Of a stretch of DNA of 64,000 nucleotides, positions 17,212 through 26,191 are shown piece after piece. Every line of letters starts with the position of its first letter. The stretch's first letter is position 1. The stretch covers positions 682,001 to 746,000 of the forward strand of contig NC_016887.1 in NCBI RefSeq assembly GCF_000284035.1, given 5' to 3'. The translations under genes and the position numbers were made by a program. The notes under the pieces were generated by a model. That model ran no database searches, was not told the DNA's origin, and was given only the letters and a program-made list of their open reading frames with translations. The stretch comes from Nocardia cyriacigeorgica GUH-2. Lineage in GTDB: Bacteria; Actinomycetota; Actinomycetes; Mycobacteriales; Mycobacteriaceae.

Positions 17212-20046
17212 GTGCTCACGGCCTGGCGGGATTCGCCGACGCGGTTGCGGGAGGATGCGGCGACCGAGGCCGATCTGGTGCGGGCCGGGTATCGGGACCG
17301 GCTGCTGACGGAGTTGGCGCAGAATGCCGCCGATGCCGCCGCCAAGGTGGACGCGCCCGGCCGGCTCGCGGTCTGGTTGGCCGGCGACGCCCTGCACATC
17401 GCGAATACCGGTGCACCGCTGGATCTTTCCGGCGTCCATGCGCTGACGGCGCTGCGTGCTTCCGGCAAGTCGGACCCGGCCGCCACGGTCGGCCGCTTCG
17501 GCGTCGGTTTCACGGCCGTGCTGACGGTGAGCGACGAGATCGAGATCCGATCGACTACCGGCTCGCTCCGATTCTCCCGCGCGGAGACGCTGGAGGCGCT
17601 GCACCAGAACGACATTCATGTACCCGGCGAGACGGAAACCACCGCCGCCGAACGCTGGCAGCCACCCGCGTTGCGTTTGGTGTGGCCGAGCGCGGACGGC
17701 CCCGCACCGGGTTTCGATACCGAGGTCGTGCTGCGCCTGCGCGATGACGTCGACCCGCAGGCCTTGCTGACGGCCCTGCGGTCCGAAGCCGCCGAACTCC
17801 TGCTCGAACTCCCCGCCCTCCGTGAGATCCAGGTCGGCGACGACGAATTCATCAGCACCACAAGCGATTCGGCACACGGTCTCCAAGAGCTGCACATCAC
17901 CGGCCCCGATCTCGATCAACGCTGGTGGCAGTTCCGCACCGCCCGTGCGCGCTGGCTGCTGCCGATCCGCGACGGCCGTCCGGTACGTGTCGCGCCCGAC
18001 GCCCTGCGTGCCCCGACCCGCTCCGACGAGGAGCTCTCCCTCCCGGCCCTGCTCATCGCCGACATCCCCATGCAGCCCGACCGTCGCCGCCTGCTCCCCG
18101 GCGCCCACCTGGCGGAACTGGCCTCGGGGTACGCCGATTTCGCCCGCGCCCTGCCCCCACGCGACCGCCTCACGCTGGTCCCCGTCCCGGGCTTCGCCCG
18201 CAGCGACGCCGACGGACTGCTCCGCGAAGCCCTCCTCCGCGAACTCCAAACCCACCCCTGGCTCCCGGTACTCGCGACCGGCCAGGGTTCCGGCCCAACC
18301 GTCACCTCGCCCGATGAACCCGAAGCCTTCATCGAACCGCCCGATACCGCCCGACTCGCCGCCCACGACACTGATCTCTCCCGCCACGCCGACGGCGCCG
18401 CCATCCCCACCCGAGCCAGCGTCTTCCCCGACCTCACCCCCGAACTCGCCACGCTCTTATCGGATGTCCTAGGCCCCCTTGTGATCCCGGAACTCTCCGG
18501 CGGCCCACATGCCGAAGCCCTGTCCGTCCTCGACGTGCACCGCATCGGTCTCGCGCGCCTGGCGGAACTGTCGGCCGGACTGGACCGCCCGCCCTTTTGG
18601 TGGCAGGAGCTGTACGCGGCCCTCGAGCCGTACGTCACCGACCCGCTGGCCGTCGAAGAGCTCGGCGCGCTCGCTGTCCCGCTGGCCGATGGGCGCCTGG
18701 TCACGGGCCCGCGCACCGCCGTCCTCGATGACGAACTGCACGCACCGATTCCGGTGCACTGGGCGCGGCTGATTCATCCGGAGGCGGCGCATCCGCTGCT
18801 GACGCGGCTGGGCGCACGGCAGGCGACGGTGCCCGATCTGCTCTCGGATCCGGGGCTGCGCGCTGAACTCGAGGATCACCCGGGCGATCCCGACACCACC
18901 GACGCGGTACTGCGGCTGGCGGCCCAAGCCGATCCGGCGAACCTTCCGTCATGGCTCGGCCTTCTCGAATTGCCCGATGACACAGGCGAATTGCTCCCGG
19001 CCGATGAGCTGCTGCTACCCGGTGCGCCGCTGCGGGCGGTGCTGGTCGAGGATTCTCCGTTCGGCACTGTCGACCAGGATGTGGTCGACCGCTACGGAGC
19101 CGATGCCTTGCGGGTGGTGGGTGTCGGCTGGGATTTCGCGATCGTCACCGAGACGGACCCGACCGGTCCCGATCACGACCTCCCAGACGAAGAGGCCTGG
19201 TGGGCCGGGCTGCCCGAGGATCCGCCGGAGCTGATCGCCGTGCGCGACCTGGACCTGGTCGACGACGTCGCCTGGCCGCAGGCCCTGCGCCAACTGGCCA
19301 CCGCGGAACGCACCCGCCCTCTGCTGGCGGACCCGAACGGCTACACCGCCTGGTGGTTGCGCCGCTTCGCCCGGATCGACGGCACCGAGCTGGGCCTCTT
19401 GCGCCATCCCGACGAACCCGAATTCGCCGGTCTACTCCCCGAATTCACCGCACCCGGCTTCTCGCGCGCCGAGATCGACGCCCTCCGCCCGGTCCTCGCC
19501 GACCCCGCGACGATCACCCCGCCGCTGGCCGAGGCACTGCTCGCCGCCCTCGCAGACCCGGCGAAATCCCCGACCCCGCAGGTCATCGCGCGCACCCACG
19601 CGCTGCTCGCCGCCGCCGAGGAACATCTCGACCTCACCGAACTGGAACTGCCCGACCTGGTGCGCGCACTGTCGGGCGAAACGGTCGATCCGGGGGAGGC
19701 GATGGTGCTGGATCAGCCATGGTTCGGCCTGGCGATCCCACCGCACAGGCTGGTCGCGGGCGCGGTCGAGTCCGCCCCGGCCTTGGCCACTCTGCTGGAT
19801 CTTCCACTGGTGTCGGAAGTGGTGACGGCGGAGGTGATCAGCACCGGACGCGCGAGCAGCTGGGCGAGCGAACCGATGGGCGTGGTGCTGCGTCAGCTGT
19901 TCGATCTCCCCGGCGACGACGGTGAGCTGATCGTGCACGACGAGTTGCGCGTGCGGCTGTCCGGCGCGGTGCAGCACACGGCCGAGGTGCTGTGGTGGCG
20001 CGACGGCGACACCACACACATCCGGAACCCGCAGGCCCGCGGCTGA
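17212..20046 (+). CDS. HSP90/sacsin-type GHKL ATPase, large
   Basis: A 944-residue protein with an HSP90-like (GHKL) ATP-binding domain at the N-terminus: ELAQNAADAA (N box, Asn near the Mg-ATP site), the degenerate G1 box IANTGAPLD and the glycine-rich GRFGVGFTAVLTVSDEIEI loop. This domain occupies residues ~1-230; the rest is a long helical and acidic region with no second recognisable enzyme. Such sacsin N-terminal-like proteins are widespread in Actinobacteria next to DUF3027 genes, and a chaperone role is assumed rather than shown. GTG 17212 is the first standard start, but the upstream codons from CTG 17161 also read as coding and overlap the previous stop by 4 nt (CTGA). Confidence 0.8.
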   Translation: MLTAWRDSPTRLREDAATEADLVRAGYRDRLLTELAQNAADAAAKVDAPGRLAVWLAGDALHIANTGAPLDLSGVHALTALRASGKSDPAATVGRFGVGFTAVLTVSDEIEIRSTTGSLRFSRAETLEALHQNDIHVPGETETTAAERWQPPALRLVWPSADGPAPGFDTEVVLRLRDDVDPQALLTALRSEAAELLLELPALREIQVGDDEFISTTSDSAHGLQELHITGPDLDQRWWQFRTARARWLLPIRDGRPVRVAPDALRAPTRSDEELSLPALLIADIPMQPDRRRLLPGAHLAELASGYADFARALPPRDRLTLVPVPGFARSDADGLLREALLRELQTHPWLPVLATGQGSGPTVTSPDEPEAFIEPPDTARLAAHDTDLSRHADGAAIPTRASVFPDLTPELATLLSDVLGPLVIPELSGGPHAEALSVLDVHRIGLARLAELSAGLDRPPFWWQELYAALEPYVTDPLAVEELGALAVPLADGRLVTGPRTAVLDDELHAPIPVHWARLIHPEAAHPLLTRLGARQATVPDLLSDPGLRAELEDHPGDPDTTDAVLRLAAQADPANLPSWLGLLELPDDTGELLPADELLLPGAPLRAVLVEDSPFGTVDQDVVDRYGADALRVVGVGWDFAIVTETDPTGPDHDLPDEEAWWAGLPEDPPELIAVRDLDLVDDVAWPQALRQLATAERTRPLLADPNGYTAWWLRRFARIDGTELGLLRHPDEPEFAGLLPEFTAPGFSRAEIDALRPVLADPATITPPLAEALLAALADPAKSPTPQVIARTHALLAAAEEHLDLTELELPDLVRALSGETVDPGEAMVLDQPWFGLAIPPHRLVAGAVESAPALATLLDLPLVSEVVTAEVISTGRASSWASEPMGVVLRQLFDLPGDDGELIVHDELRVRLSGAVQHTAEVLWWRDGDTTHIRNPQARG

Positions 20047-20058
20047 TCCGGGCGGAAT

Positions 20059-20685
20059 CTACTTCGCGTAAGTGCTCAGCATCTCGCTGAGCACATCCAG
20101 CTGGGTGCGTACGCTTTCGCTGTCGTTGTCCACCAGCCAGCGAAGCACGATCCCGTCGATCACGCTGAGGGTGAACCGCGACAGGGTCTGTACCGGCACC
20201 GACCATTCCGTGGACGTCGCGTCGCGGGCGTGGTCGAGGATATCGGCGACGGTGGAATCGTTGAACGCGTACTGTTCCCGCGCGATCGCCAATTTCGCCG
20301 GTGTCTGTTCGCCTTCGCGCAGCGCGTAGGTGGTGGTCTCGTAGGTGAGCAGCTGACGTTCCGGGGTGGCTTCGATGTTGAGCCACATCAGTTCCAGACC
20401 GTTGCGCACCAGAGTTTGCAGGGCCGCTTTTCCGGTTCCGGCTTCCTGCCAGACTGTTTCATTGGCGTCGACGGAATCGCGCAATTCCATCGATAGCGCT
20501 TTGACCAGCTCGGTCATCAGCGCGTCCTTGTTTTCGAAACAGTAATGCACCACACCGAGCGAGACGCCGGCCGCTTGCGCGACATCGCGCGTGGTCACGC
20601 CCGCAACACCCTTTTTCTCGGCAAGGCCGATCGCGGCCTCGATAAGGTGGGCCCGTCGTTCTTCGACGCTCAATCGGGAGGACAC
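20059..20685 (-). CDS. TetR-family repressor
   Basis: A 208-residue TetR-type regulator. The DNA-binding helix-turn-helix is at residues ~27-48 (VTTRDVAQAAGVSLGVVHYCFENKDAL), followed by a helical ligand-binding domain with a family-typical ending (LSRFTLSVIDGIVLRWLVDND). It starts at GTG 20685. It is divergent from the ceramidase gene, and the 113-bp spacer holds a 16-bp palindrome (20745-20760) suited to a TetR dimer, so it probably represses the ceramidase gene and itself. The inducer is unknown; a sphingolipid-derived or fatty-acid ligand would make sense in this context. Confidence 0.9.
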   Translation of the reverse strand: MSSRLSVEERRAHLIEAAIGLAEKKGVAGVTTRDVAQAAGVSLGVVHYCFENKDALMTELVKALSMELRDSVDANETVWQEAGTGKAALQTLVRNGLELMWLNIEATPERQLLTYETTTYALREGEQTPAKLAIAREQYAFNDSTVADILDHARDATSTEWSVPVQTLSRFTLSVIDGIVLRWLVDNDSESVRTQLDVLSEMLSTYAK

Positions 20686-20744
20686 CTGAGCGAGTTAAGC
20701 GCTCGCAGGGCGAACAGTCAATTCGCCGTCCCGGAAAACTCGTA

Positions 20745-20760
20745 CTGGACGACTGTCCAG
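20745..20760. promoter_or_regulatory. Putative TetR operator
   Basis: CTGGAC-GACT-GTCCAG has two perfect 6-bp arms separated by 4 bp, between the divergent TetR and ceramidase genes, 38 bp before the ceramidase ATG. Size and position are as expected for a TetR-family site that blocks the ceramidase promoter. Confidence 0.6.
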
Positions 20761-20798
20761 ATCTGTGGTTCGCTGCCAGGGATCGAAGGGAGTCTGTG

Positions 20799-22841
20799 AT
20801 GCCGGTTACCCGCAGGATGCTGCTCGCCCGGACGGCGGTCGGCTCGGCCGCCCTCGCGGCGGTGCCCGCATTGCCGGGCGTTTTCGCGGCGACGGCGGGC
20901 GCGGCAGCCGGCGAATACGAGATCGGCGCGGGCCTGTCCGACATCACCGGACCGGCCGCCGAATGCGGCATGATGGGCTACTCGCAGCTGGAACAGACCA
21001 CCGCGGGCATCCATCTGCGACCCCGGGCCAGGGCGTTCATCATCGGCGCGGGCGGGCGGCGGATCGTGTTCGTCGTCGCCGACAACGGCATGATCTTCCA
21101 GTCGGTGCACCGCGGGGTGCTGCTCGCCCTCGCCGAGCGCTTCGGCGACCTCTACACCGAGCAGAATGTGCTGCTGACCTCGACGCATTCGCACGCCACC
21201 TGCGGCGGCTCCAGCCACGACTACGCCTACAACCTCTCGATTCTCGGCTTCCAGCAGCAGGTCTACGACGCGGAGGTGCAGGGCATCGTCGAGGCCATCG
21301 CGGCCGCGCACGCCGACCTCGGACCCGGCTCGCTGGCGGTGGGCCGCGCGCAGTTGCGCGACGCCAGCGTCAACCGGTCCCGAATCGCCTTCGACCGCAA
21401 TCCCGATGCCGATAAGCGCTATTTCCCCGACGCCATCGACCCGGCGGTGACGGTGCTGTCGTTGCGCAAAGGCGGTCGTGAGGTCGGCGCCATCACCTGG
21501 TTCGCCACCCACAACACCTCGATGACCAATGAGAATCGGCTGATCAGTTCCGATAACAAGGGCTACGCCTCGTTCAGTTTCGAACACACCGAGCACGGCG
21601 TGCGTTATCTGGACGGGCGTGCCGATTTCATCGCCGCCTTCGCGCAAACCAATGCCGGTGATATGTCGCCGAATCTGAATCTGCGGCCCGGGTCGGGACC
21701 GACCGATGACGAATTCGACAACACCCGCATCATCGGCGATCGGCAGTACCGCGCCGCGAAGTCGGCTCTGTCGGCGGCGAAGTCGATCAACGGTCCGGTG
21801 GACGCGATGCTCTGCTACATCGATCTGGCCGATATCGCCGTCGACGGCCGCTTCACGCCCGATGGCCTACCGCGCCGCACCGCACCGGCCGCCGCCGGTG
21901 TTTCGCTCATCGCGGGCAGCGTGGAGGACGGCCCCGGCCTGCCGGGCGGCCCGATTCCGGAGGGCGTGACCAACCCGTTCCTGGCCGCGCTCGGTGATCC
22001 CGGCGCGCCTGCGCCGGCGTGGCTGTCCGACGCGCAGGCCCCCAAGGCGATCGCGGCGCCGCTCGGGCTGCTGCCGCCGGTGCCGTGGGTGCCGAATGTG
22101 GTGCCGATTCAGCTGGTGCGCATCGGTGAGCTGTATCTGGCGGCGGCCGGTGGTGAATTCACCATCGTGTCCGGGCTGCGGGTGCGCCGGGCCGTCGCCG
22201 CGGTGCTCGGCGTGGATGTCGAGCAGGTGCTGTTGCAGGGCTATGCCAATGCCTATCACGAGTACGTGACCACGCCGGAGGAGTACGACGTCCAGCAGTA
22301 CGAGGGCGCCTCGACTCTCTACGGCCGCTACACCCTCTGCGCTTATCAGCAGGAATTCACCCGGCTGGCAACGGCTTTCGCTGCTCGTCAGCAGATCGCG
22401 CGTGGCCCGGCCCCGCGTGATGTCTCGGCCTTGCAGCCGAATTTCGTCCCCGCACCGGGACCGGATGCGACGCCGCCGGGCCGCGGTTTCGGTGACGTCC
22501 TGGTGCAACCGGCGCCCACCGCGGCACCCGGGACGCGGGTCGAAGTCGAGTTCGTCTCGGCGCATCCCAAGCACAATCCCCGCCGCAACGGCACCTTCCT
22601 GGAGGTGCAGCGCCGCACGGCCGCGGGCCGGTGGGAGCGGGTGGCCAACGAGGGGGAGTGGGCGGTGCGGTTCCATTGGCGCTCGCCCGGCCCGGGAATC
22701 TCGGTGGCCCGGTTCACCTGGGATATTCCGGGTGATGCGGCGCGCGGACGGTACCGGTTCGTGCATTTCGCCGACCGGCTGGGCGCCGATGGCTCGCTGA
22801 CGCCGATCGTCGGCACCAGCAACGAATTCGGTATCGCCTGA
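20799..22841 (+). CDS. Neutral/alkaline ceramidase, exported
   Basis: A 680-residue neutral ceramidase, which hydrolyses the amide bond of ceramide to sphingosine and fatty acid. The N-terminus carries a twin-arginine-like export signal (TRRMLLARTAVGSAALAAVP). The nucleophile Ser290 is in NAGDMSPN, the signature of the neutral ceramidase active site, and zinc-binding His residues are visible in TSTHSHATCGG and FATHNTS. The C-terminal ~150 residues form the immunoglobulin-like domain typical of the family. ATG 20799 is chosen because AAGGGAG lies 6 nt upstream; the GTG at 20796 is too close to it. It is likely controlled by the divergent TetR gene and may act on host lipids. Confidence 0.92.
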   Translation: MPVTRRMLLARTAVGSAALAAVPALPGVFAATAGAAAGEYEIGAGLSDITGPAAECGMMGYSQLEQTTAGIHLRPRARAFIIGAGGRRIVFVVADNGMIFQSVHRGVLLALAERFGDLYTEQNVLLTSTHSHATCGGSSHDYAYNLSILGFQQQVYDAEVQGIVEAIAAAHADLGPGSLAVGRAQLRDASVNRSRIAFDRNPDADKRYFPDAIDPAVTVLSLRKGGREVGAITWFATHNTSMTNENRLISSDNKGYASFSFEHTEHGVRYLDGRADFIAAFAQTNAGDMSPNLNLRPGSGPTDDEFDNTRIIGDRQYRAAKSALSAAKSINGPVDAMLCYIDLADIAVDGRFTPDGLPRRTAPAAAGVSLIAGSVEDGPGLPGGPIPEGVTNPFLAALGDPGAPAPAWLSDAQAPKAIAAPLGLLPPVPWVPNVVPIQLVRIGELYLAAAGGEFTIVSGLRVRRAVAAVLGVDVEQVLLQGYANAYHEYVTTPEEYDVQQYEGASTLYGRYTLCAYQQEFTRLATAFAARQQIARGPAPRDVSALQPNFVPAPGPDATPPGRGFGDVLVQPAPTAAPGTRVEVEFVSAHPKHNPRRNGTFLEVQRRTAAGRWERVANEGEWAVRFHWRSPGPGISVARFTWDIPGDAARGRYRFVHFADRLGADGSLTPIVGTSNEFGIA

Positions 22842-22861
22842 CGGCGCAGCCGGGGCCGGGC

Positions 22862-23101
22862 TCAGAGCCCGGTCTGCGCGCCCTTGTCGCCGCGCCGAGC
22901 GCCACGGCGCTGGATGAAGAAGATCGTGTACCCGAGCAATCCGACCGCAAGTCCCATCAGGCAGACCGGACGCGCGGTCTCCCAGCGGTCTCCGCTCACC
23001 CACACCACGACCGTGGCCAGCGCCCACAGCGCGCAGCCGACCGCGAGCACCGGCCGTGGGTCGGTGAGCCGGGGCGGGATCTGCGGCACCTTCGGGGTCA
23101 C
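22862..23101 (-). CDS. DUF2530 small membrane protein (Rv0879c-like)
   Basis: A 79-residue protein starting at GTG 23101 (VTPKVPQIPPRLTDPRPVLAV). Two hydrophobic helices (about residues 17-38 and 45-65) are separated by a short loop containing SGDRWE, with a basic C-terminus (QRRGARRGDKGAQ). This matches the DUF2530 family and sits divergently beside a MarR gene exactly as Rv0879c/Rv0880 do in M. tuberculosis. Its function is unknown. A longer open frame would overlap the MarR start, so the shorter version is preferred. Confidence 0.8.
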   Translation of the reverse strand: MTPKVPQIPPRLTDPRPVLAVGCALWALATVVVWVSGDRWETARPVCLMGLAVGLLGYTIFFIQRRGARRGDKGAQTGL

Positions 23102-23161
23102 GGAACTCAGCCTAGGCGAACATGCGTGAACTCCGGGCACCGTCCCGTATCGTGCTCAACT

Positions 23162-23599
23162 GTGACAACGCCATCGGAAGTTCGGGAGCTCGCGGGTGAG
23201 CTGTCGCTGGCGGTCGTGCGTTTGACGCGGCATCTGCGCGGGCGACGGACCGATTCGCAGATCTCGCTGACCCAGCTGTCGGTGCTGGCCACCCTGCACC
23301 GCGACGGCGCCATGACCCCGGGTGCGCTCGCCGCGCGCGAACGGGTGCAGCCGCCGTCGATGACCAGGGTCATCGCCTCGCTCACCGATCTCGGCCTGGT
23401 GGTGCGCAAACCGCATCCCACCGATGGCAGGCAGATCATCGTGTCGCTGTCACCGTCGGGCCGTGCCCTGATCGCCGATGAGGCCAGCGCGCGCGAAGCC
23501 TGGATGACCGATCAGCTGTCCACCCTGGCCCCGGAGCAACTCGACGTGCTGGCCCGCGCGGTCACGATCATGAAGCAGATCGTCGCCGAATCCGAATAA
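23162..23599 (+). CDS. MarR-family regulator (Rv0880-like)
   Basis: A 145-residue winged-helix MarR regulator. The recognition region is ISLTQLSVLATLHRDGAMTPGALAARERVQPPSMTRVIASL with the wing DGRQIIVSLSPSGRAL; dimerisation helices lie at both ends. The GTG 23162 start (VTTPSEVREL) gives the length of the mycobacterial homologue; the frame is open a further 36 bp. It shares a 60-bp promoter region with the divergent DUF2530 gene, which is the most likely target beside itself. In M. tuberculosis the homologue is implicated in redox/hypoxia-linked control, but no ligand can be read from this sequence. Confidence 0.9.
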   Translation: MTTPSEVRELAGELSLAVVRLTRHLRGRRTDSQISLTQLSVLATLHRDGAMTPGALAARERVQPPSMTRVIASLTDLGLVVRKPHPTDGRQIIVSLSPSGRALIADEASAREAWMTDQLSTLAPEQLDVLARAVTIMKQIVAESE

Positions 23600-23604
23600 C
23601 CGGC

Positions 23605-24021
23605 TCAGGACGAGTAGCGGTAGTTCGGCGCGAACGCCTGATCCGAATCGACGATGTCCTTGCCCAGCGGGAACAGCGCCAGCGGGATCAGCTTGAGATT
23701 CGCCCAGCCGAACGGGATGCCGATGATCGAGATGAACAGCGGAATGCTGGTGAGCAGATGGCCAAGCGCCAGCCACCAGCCCGCGACCACGAACCAGATG
23801 ATGTTGCCGATCAGCGATCCCGCACCGGCGCCCGGCTTGTCGACGGTGGTGCGGCCGAACGGCCACAGCACGTAGGCGGCATTGCGCAGCGCGGCGATGC
23901 CGAACGGGATGGTGATGATCAGAATGAAGCAGATCACCGCCGCCACCAGGTAACCGACCGCCATCCAGAAGCCGGCCAGGATCAGCCAGAGGATATTGAG
24001 GACCAGCCGGATCACCTGCAT
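23605..24021 (-). CDS. YccF-family inner membrane protein
   Basis: A 138-residue membrane protein made of two copies of the YccF domain: N-terminal VLNILWLILAGFWMAVGYL...IPFGIAALRNAAYVLWPFGRT and C-terminal SLIGNIIWFVVAGWWLALGHL...IPFGWANLKLIPLALFPLGK. Four or five membrane helices are predicted. The repeated IPFG-x-A motif is diagnostic. The function is unknown throughout the family. ATG 24021 (MQVIRLVLN) is used. The gene ends 5 bp from the convergent MarR gene. Confidence 0.88.
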   Translation of the reverse strand: MQVIRLVLNILWLILAGFWMAVGYLVAAVICFILIITIPFGIAALRNAAYVLWPFGRTTVDKPGAGAGSLIGNIIWFVVAGWWLALGHLLTSIPLFISIIGIPFGWANLKLIPLALFPLGKDIVDSDQAFAPNYRYSS

Positions 24022-24036
24022 GCCTCCAGCATGCCA

Positions 24037-24073
24037 GGACCGGCCCGGGTTGCGCATCCGATCGGGCCGGTCC
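24037..24073 (-). terminator. Probable terminator of the Eis-like gene
   Basis: GGACCGGCCC pairs perfectly with GGGCCGGTCC over 10 bp around a 17-nt loop, between the Eis-like stop and the yccF start on the same strand. No T-run follows, so it could instead be an attenuating structure. Confidence 0.45.
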
Positions 24074-24086
24074 GTGGCGGCCGCGG

Positions 24087-25292
24087 TCAGAAGAACCAGC
24101 CGACCTCCGCGTCGCGATCAGCGGAAAAGGCCTGCTCCATCGCACGCACCAGCCCGGAATCCTTGGCCCGCAACCGGTTCGCCGCGGCGAACGCGCGAGC
24201 CGGATGGGCGCCGAGATACATGCTGCCGAGCACGTCGATGCCCAGTTCCAGGTCGGCGTCACGGTCGGTCGGCGCACACTCGGCCACACCGTCGCGGACC
24301 CGCAACGCGAAGGTACCGCCGGCCTCGCGGAACGGATCGTGCACCGCGAGCACCACGTCCAGATCGGCTGCGTAGGCGCGGGCGGTGAGCGCGGCCGGAA
24401 TGTCCATGAGCCGCAACCACAGTCCGTCGAAGCGGCCGGTGGTGCGGACCTGACGCGGATCGGTGAGCAGATAGGGCAGCGGATCGTCGTCGGTGACCAC
24501 GGCCTCGATCCGGTCGATCAGATCGAGCCCGAGCAGTACCCGCCACAGCGCCGCGTGCGCGTCGGTGGTGATGGCGCGCAGTTCGCTCACCTCGACCACC
24601 GAGCCGTCGGCGCCGTGCCGGTAGCGGTAGAGGGCGTAGCCGTCAGGATGCACCAGGCTGAACAGGTCGGTCCCGCCGCCGCGGAACCGCTCGGGATCGG
24701 CGAAACGGATCGCCCACGCGCCATCGGGCCGCACCTGCGCGCCGGGGACGAGCCTGCGCCAGCGGTCGTAGACATCGCGGATGCGCTCCTGCGCGGCGCG
24801 CAGCGGAATCAGCTCGACGCCGCCCGGATCGGGAACCATCGGCAGGAAGGCGGCGCGCCGCCGATCCACCCGGATGGCCTTCTCGACCACCGTTGGCCCG
24901 TAACCGAAGCGCCCGTAGATGCTGCCCTCGCTGGCGGTGAAGATGGTCAGCGGCAGCCCGGCGGCCTCGGTGCGGCGATGCTGCTCGGTGTACATCGCGC
25001 GCAGGATGCCCCGGCGCCGATGCGTTGGCGCCACCGCGACGCCCGCGATCCCGGTGACGTCGACCTCGCGGCCACCGGGGACGGTGAGCGTCATCGTGGT
25101 GGACTGGGTGTGCCCGACCACCCGGCCGCCCACCTCGGCGACCAGCGCCTGCTCCGGCGGGAAGATGCGCGGGATCTGCTCGTTCTCCACCGCCGAGGTC
25201 CGGGTGGCGAAACACGTCTCGAGCAGCAGCAGGATCGCGTCGCCGTCGTCCGGGCGCGCCGATCGGATGACGATGTCGTCGTGGATGGCCAT
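24087..25292 (-). CDS. Eis-family N-acetyltransferase
   Basis: A 401-residue GNAT protein of the Eis type. The acetyl-CoA site is visible as VTGIAGVAVAPTHRRRGILR (V/I-x-x-V-x-V-x-P-x-x-R-R-x-G), and the second GNAT region and the C-terminal SCP2-like domain follow in the Eis order. The protein ends in GWFF with a free aromatic C-terminus, matching Eis where the terminal carboxylate participates in catalysis. Length is essentially identical to M. tuberculosis Eis (402). Eis proteins acetylate several amines of aminoglycosides and of host peptides; whether this one does is not shown. ATG 25292 (MAIHDDIVIRSARPDD) is used. Confidence 0.9.
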   Translation of the reverse strand: MAIHDDIVIRSARPDDGDAILLLLETCFATRTSAVENEQIPRIFPPEQALVAEVGGRVVGHTQSTTMTLTVPGGREVDVTGIAGVAVAPTHRRRGILRAMYTEQHRRTEAAGLPLTIFTASEGSIYGRFGYGPTVVEKAIRVDRRRAAFLPMVPDPGGVELIPLRAAQERIRDVYDRWRRLVPGAQVRPDGAWAIRFADPERFRGGGTDLFSLVHPDGYALYRYRHGADGSVVEVSELRAITTDAHAALWRVLLGLDLIDRIEAVVTDDDPLPYLLTDPRQVRTTGRFDGLWLRLMDIPAALTARAYAADLDVVLAVHDPFREAGGTFALRVRDGVAECAPTDRDADLELGIDVLGSMYLGAHPARAFAAANRLRAKDSGLVRAMEQAFSADRDAEVGWFF

Positions 25293-25378
25293 ACCTCGAA
25301 CGATGGCACTGTCGCGCCGCCCGCGCACCCGATTTTCCGGTCGGGCCGCCGCCACCGCGGCCGGGCGGGATTGGCAGG

Positions 25379-26191
25379 ATGTCGGCTGTGGCGGTGGTTG
25401 TGGATATCGACGAGGTGGACGATCCGCGGGTCGACGACTTCCGGGATCTGAAGTCGGTCGATCGCAGGCCGGACCGTCCCGGCGGCAAGGGCCTGGTGAT
25501 CGCGGAGGGCACCGTGGTGGTGCGCCGGATGCTGGACTCGCCGTTCCGCCCGCACGCCCTGCTCGGCACCGCCAAGCGGTGCGCGGAACTGGCCGGCGAC
25601 CTCGCCGATGTGGACGCGCCGTACTACCGGGCCTCGCCCGAGGTGATGGCCGAGGTGGTGGGCTTCCACCTCAATCGCGGGGTGCTCGCCGTCGCGCATC
25701 GCCCGCCCGAACGCACCCTCGACGAGGTGCTGGCCGGGGCCCGCACCGTCGCCGTGCTCGAGGGCGTCAACGATCACGAGAACCTCGGCTCGATGTTCCG
25801 CAACGCCGCGGGCCTGGGCGCCGACGCGATCCTGTTCGGCGAACGCTGTGCCGACCCGCTGTACCGGCGCGCGGTGCGGGTGTCCATGGGGCATGTGCTG
25901 CGGGTGCCGTTCGCGCGGGTGCCGGACTGGCCCGGCGGCCTGGACCTGCTGCGCCGGGAGGGGTTTCAGATCATCGCGTTGACGCCCGACCCGTCGGCGG
26001 CCAACCTGGCGACGGCCATGACCGGCGCACGCGTCGCGCTGCTGCTGGGTGCCGAAGGCCCCGGCCTGACCGAAGAAGCCATGGCCGCCACCGATATCCG
26101 GGCCCGCATTCCGATGAGCCCGGGCACCGATTCGCTGAATGTGGCGACCGCCGCCGCGATGGCGTTCTATGAACGGGTGAGGACGACATGA
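25379..26191 (+). CDS. SpoU-family RNA 2'-O-methyltransferase (Rv0881-like)
   Basis: A 270-residue trefoil-knot methyltransferase that modifies rRNA or tRNA with S-adenosylmethionine. All three SpoU motifs are present: motif 1 NLGSMFRNAAGLGADAI (catalytic Arg), motif 2 VALLLGAEGPGL and motif 3 IPMSPGTDSLNVATAAAMAF. An N-terminal substrate-binding domain of about 100 residues precedes the catalytic domain, as in TsnR/23S-type enzymes. The start is ATG 25379. The stop overlaps the DUF2537 start by 4 nt (ATGA), the arrangement known for Rv0881/Rv0882. The modified nucleotide cannot be predicted. Confidence 0.92.
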   Translation: MSAVAVVVDIDEVDDPRVDDFRDLKSVDRRPDRPGGKGLVIAEGTVVVRRMLDSPFRPHALLGTAKRCAELAGDLADVDAPYYRASPEVMAEVVGFHLNRGVLAVAHRPPERTLDEVLAGARTVAVLEGVNDHENLGSMFRNAAGLGADAILFGERCADPLYRRAVRVSMGHVLRVPFARVPDWPGGLDLLRREGFQIIALTPDPSAANLATAMTGARVALLLGAEGPGLTEEAMAATDIRARIPMSPGTDSLNVATAAAMAFYERVRTT

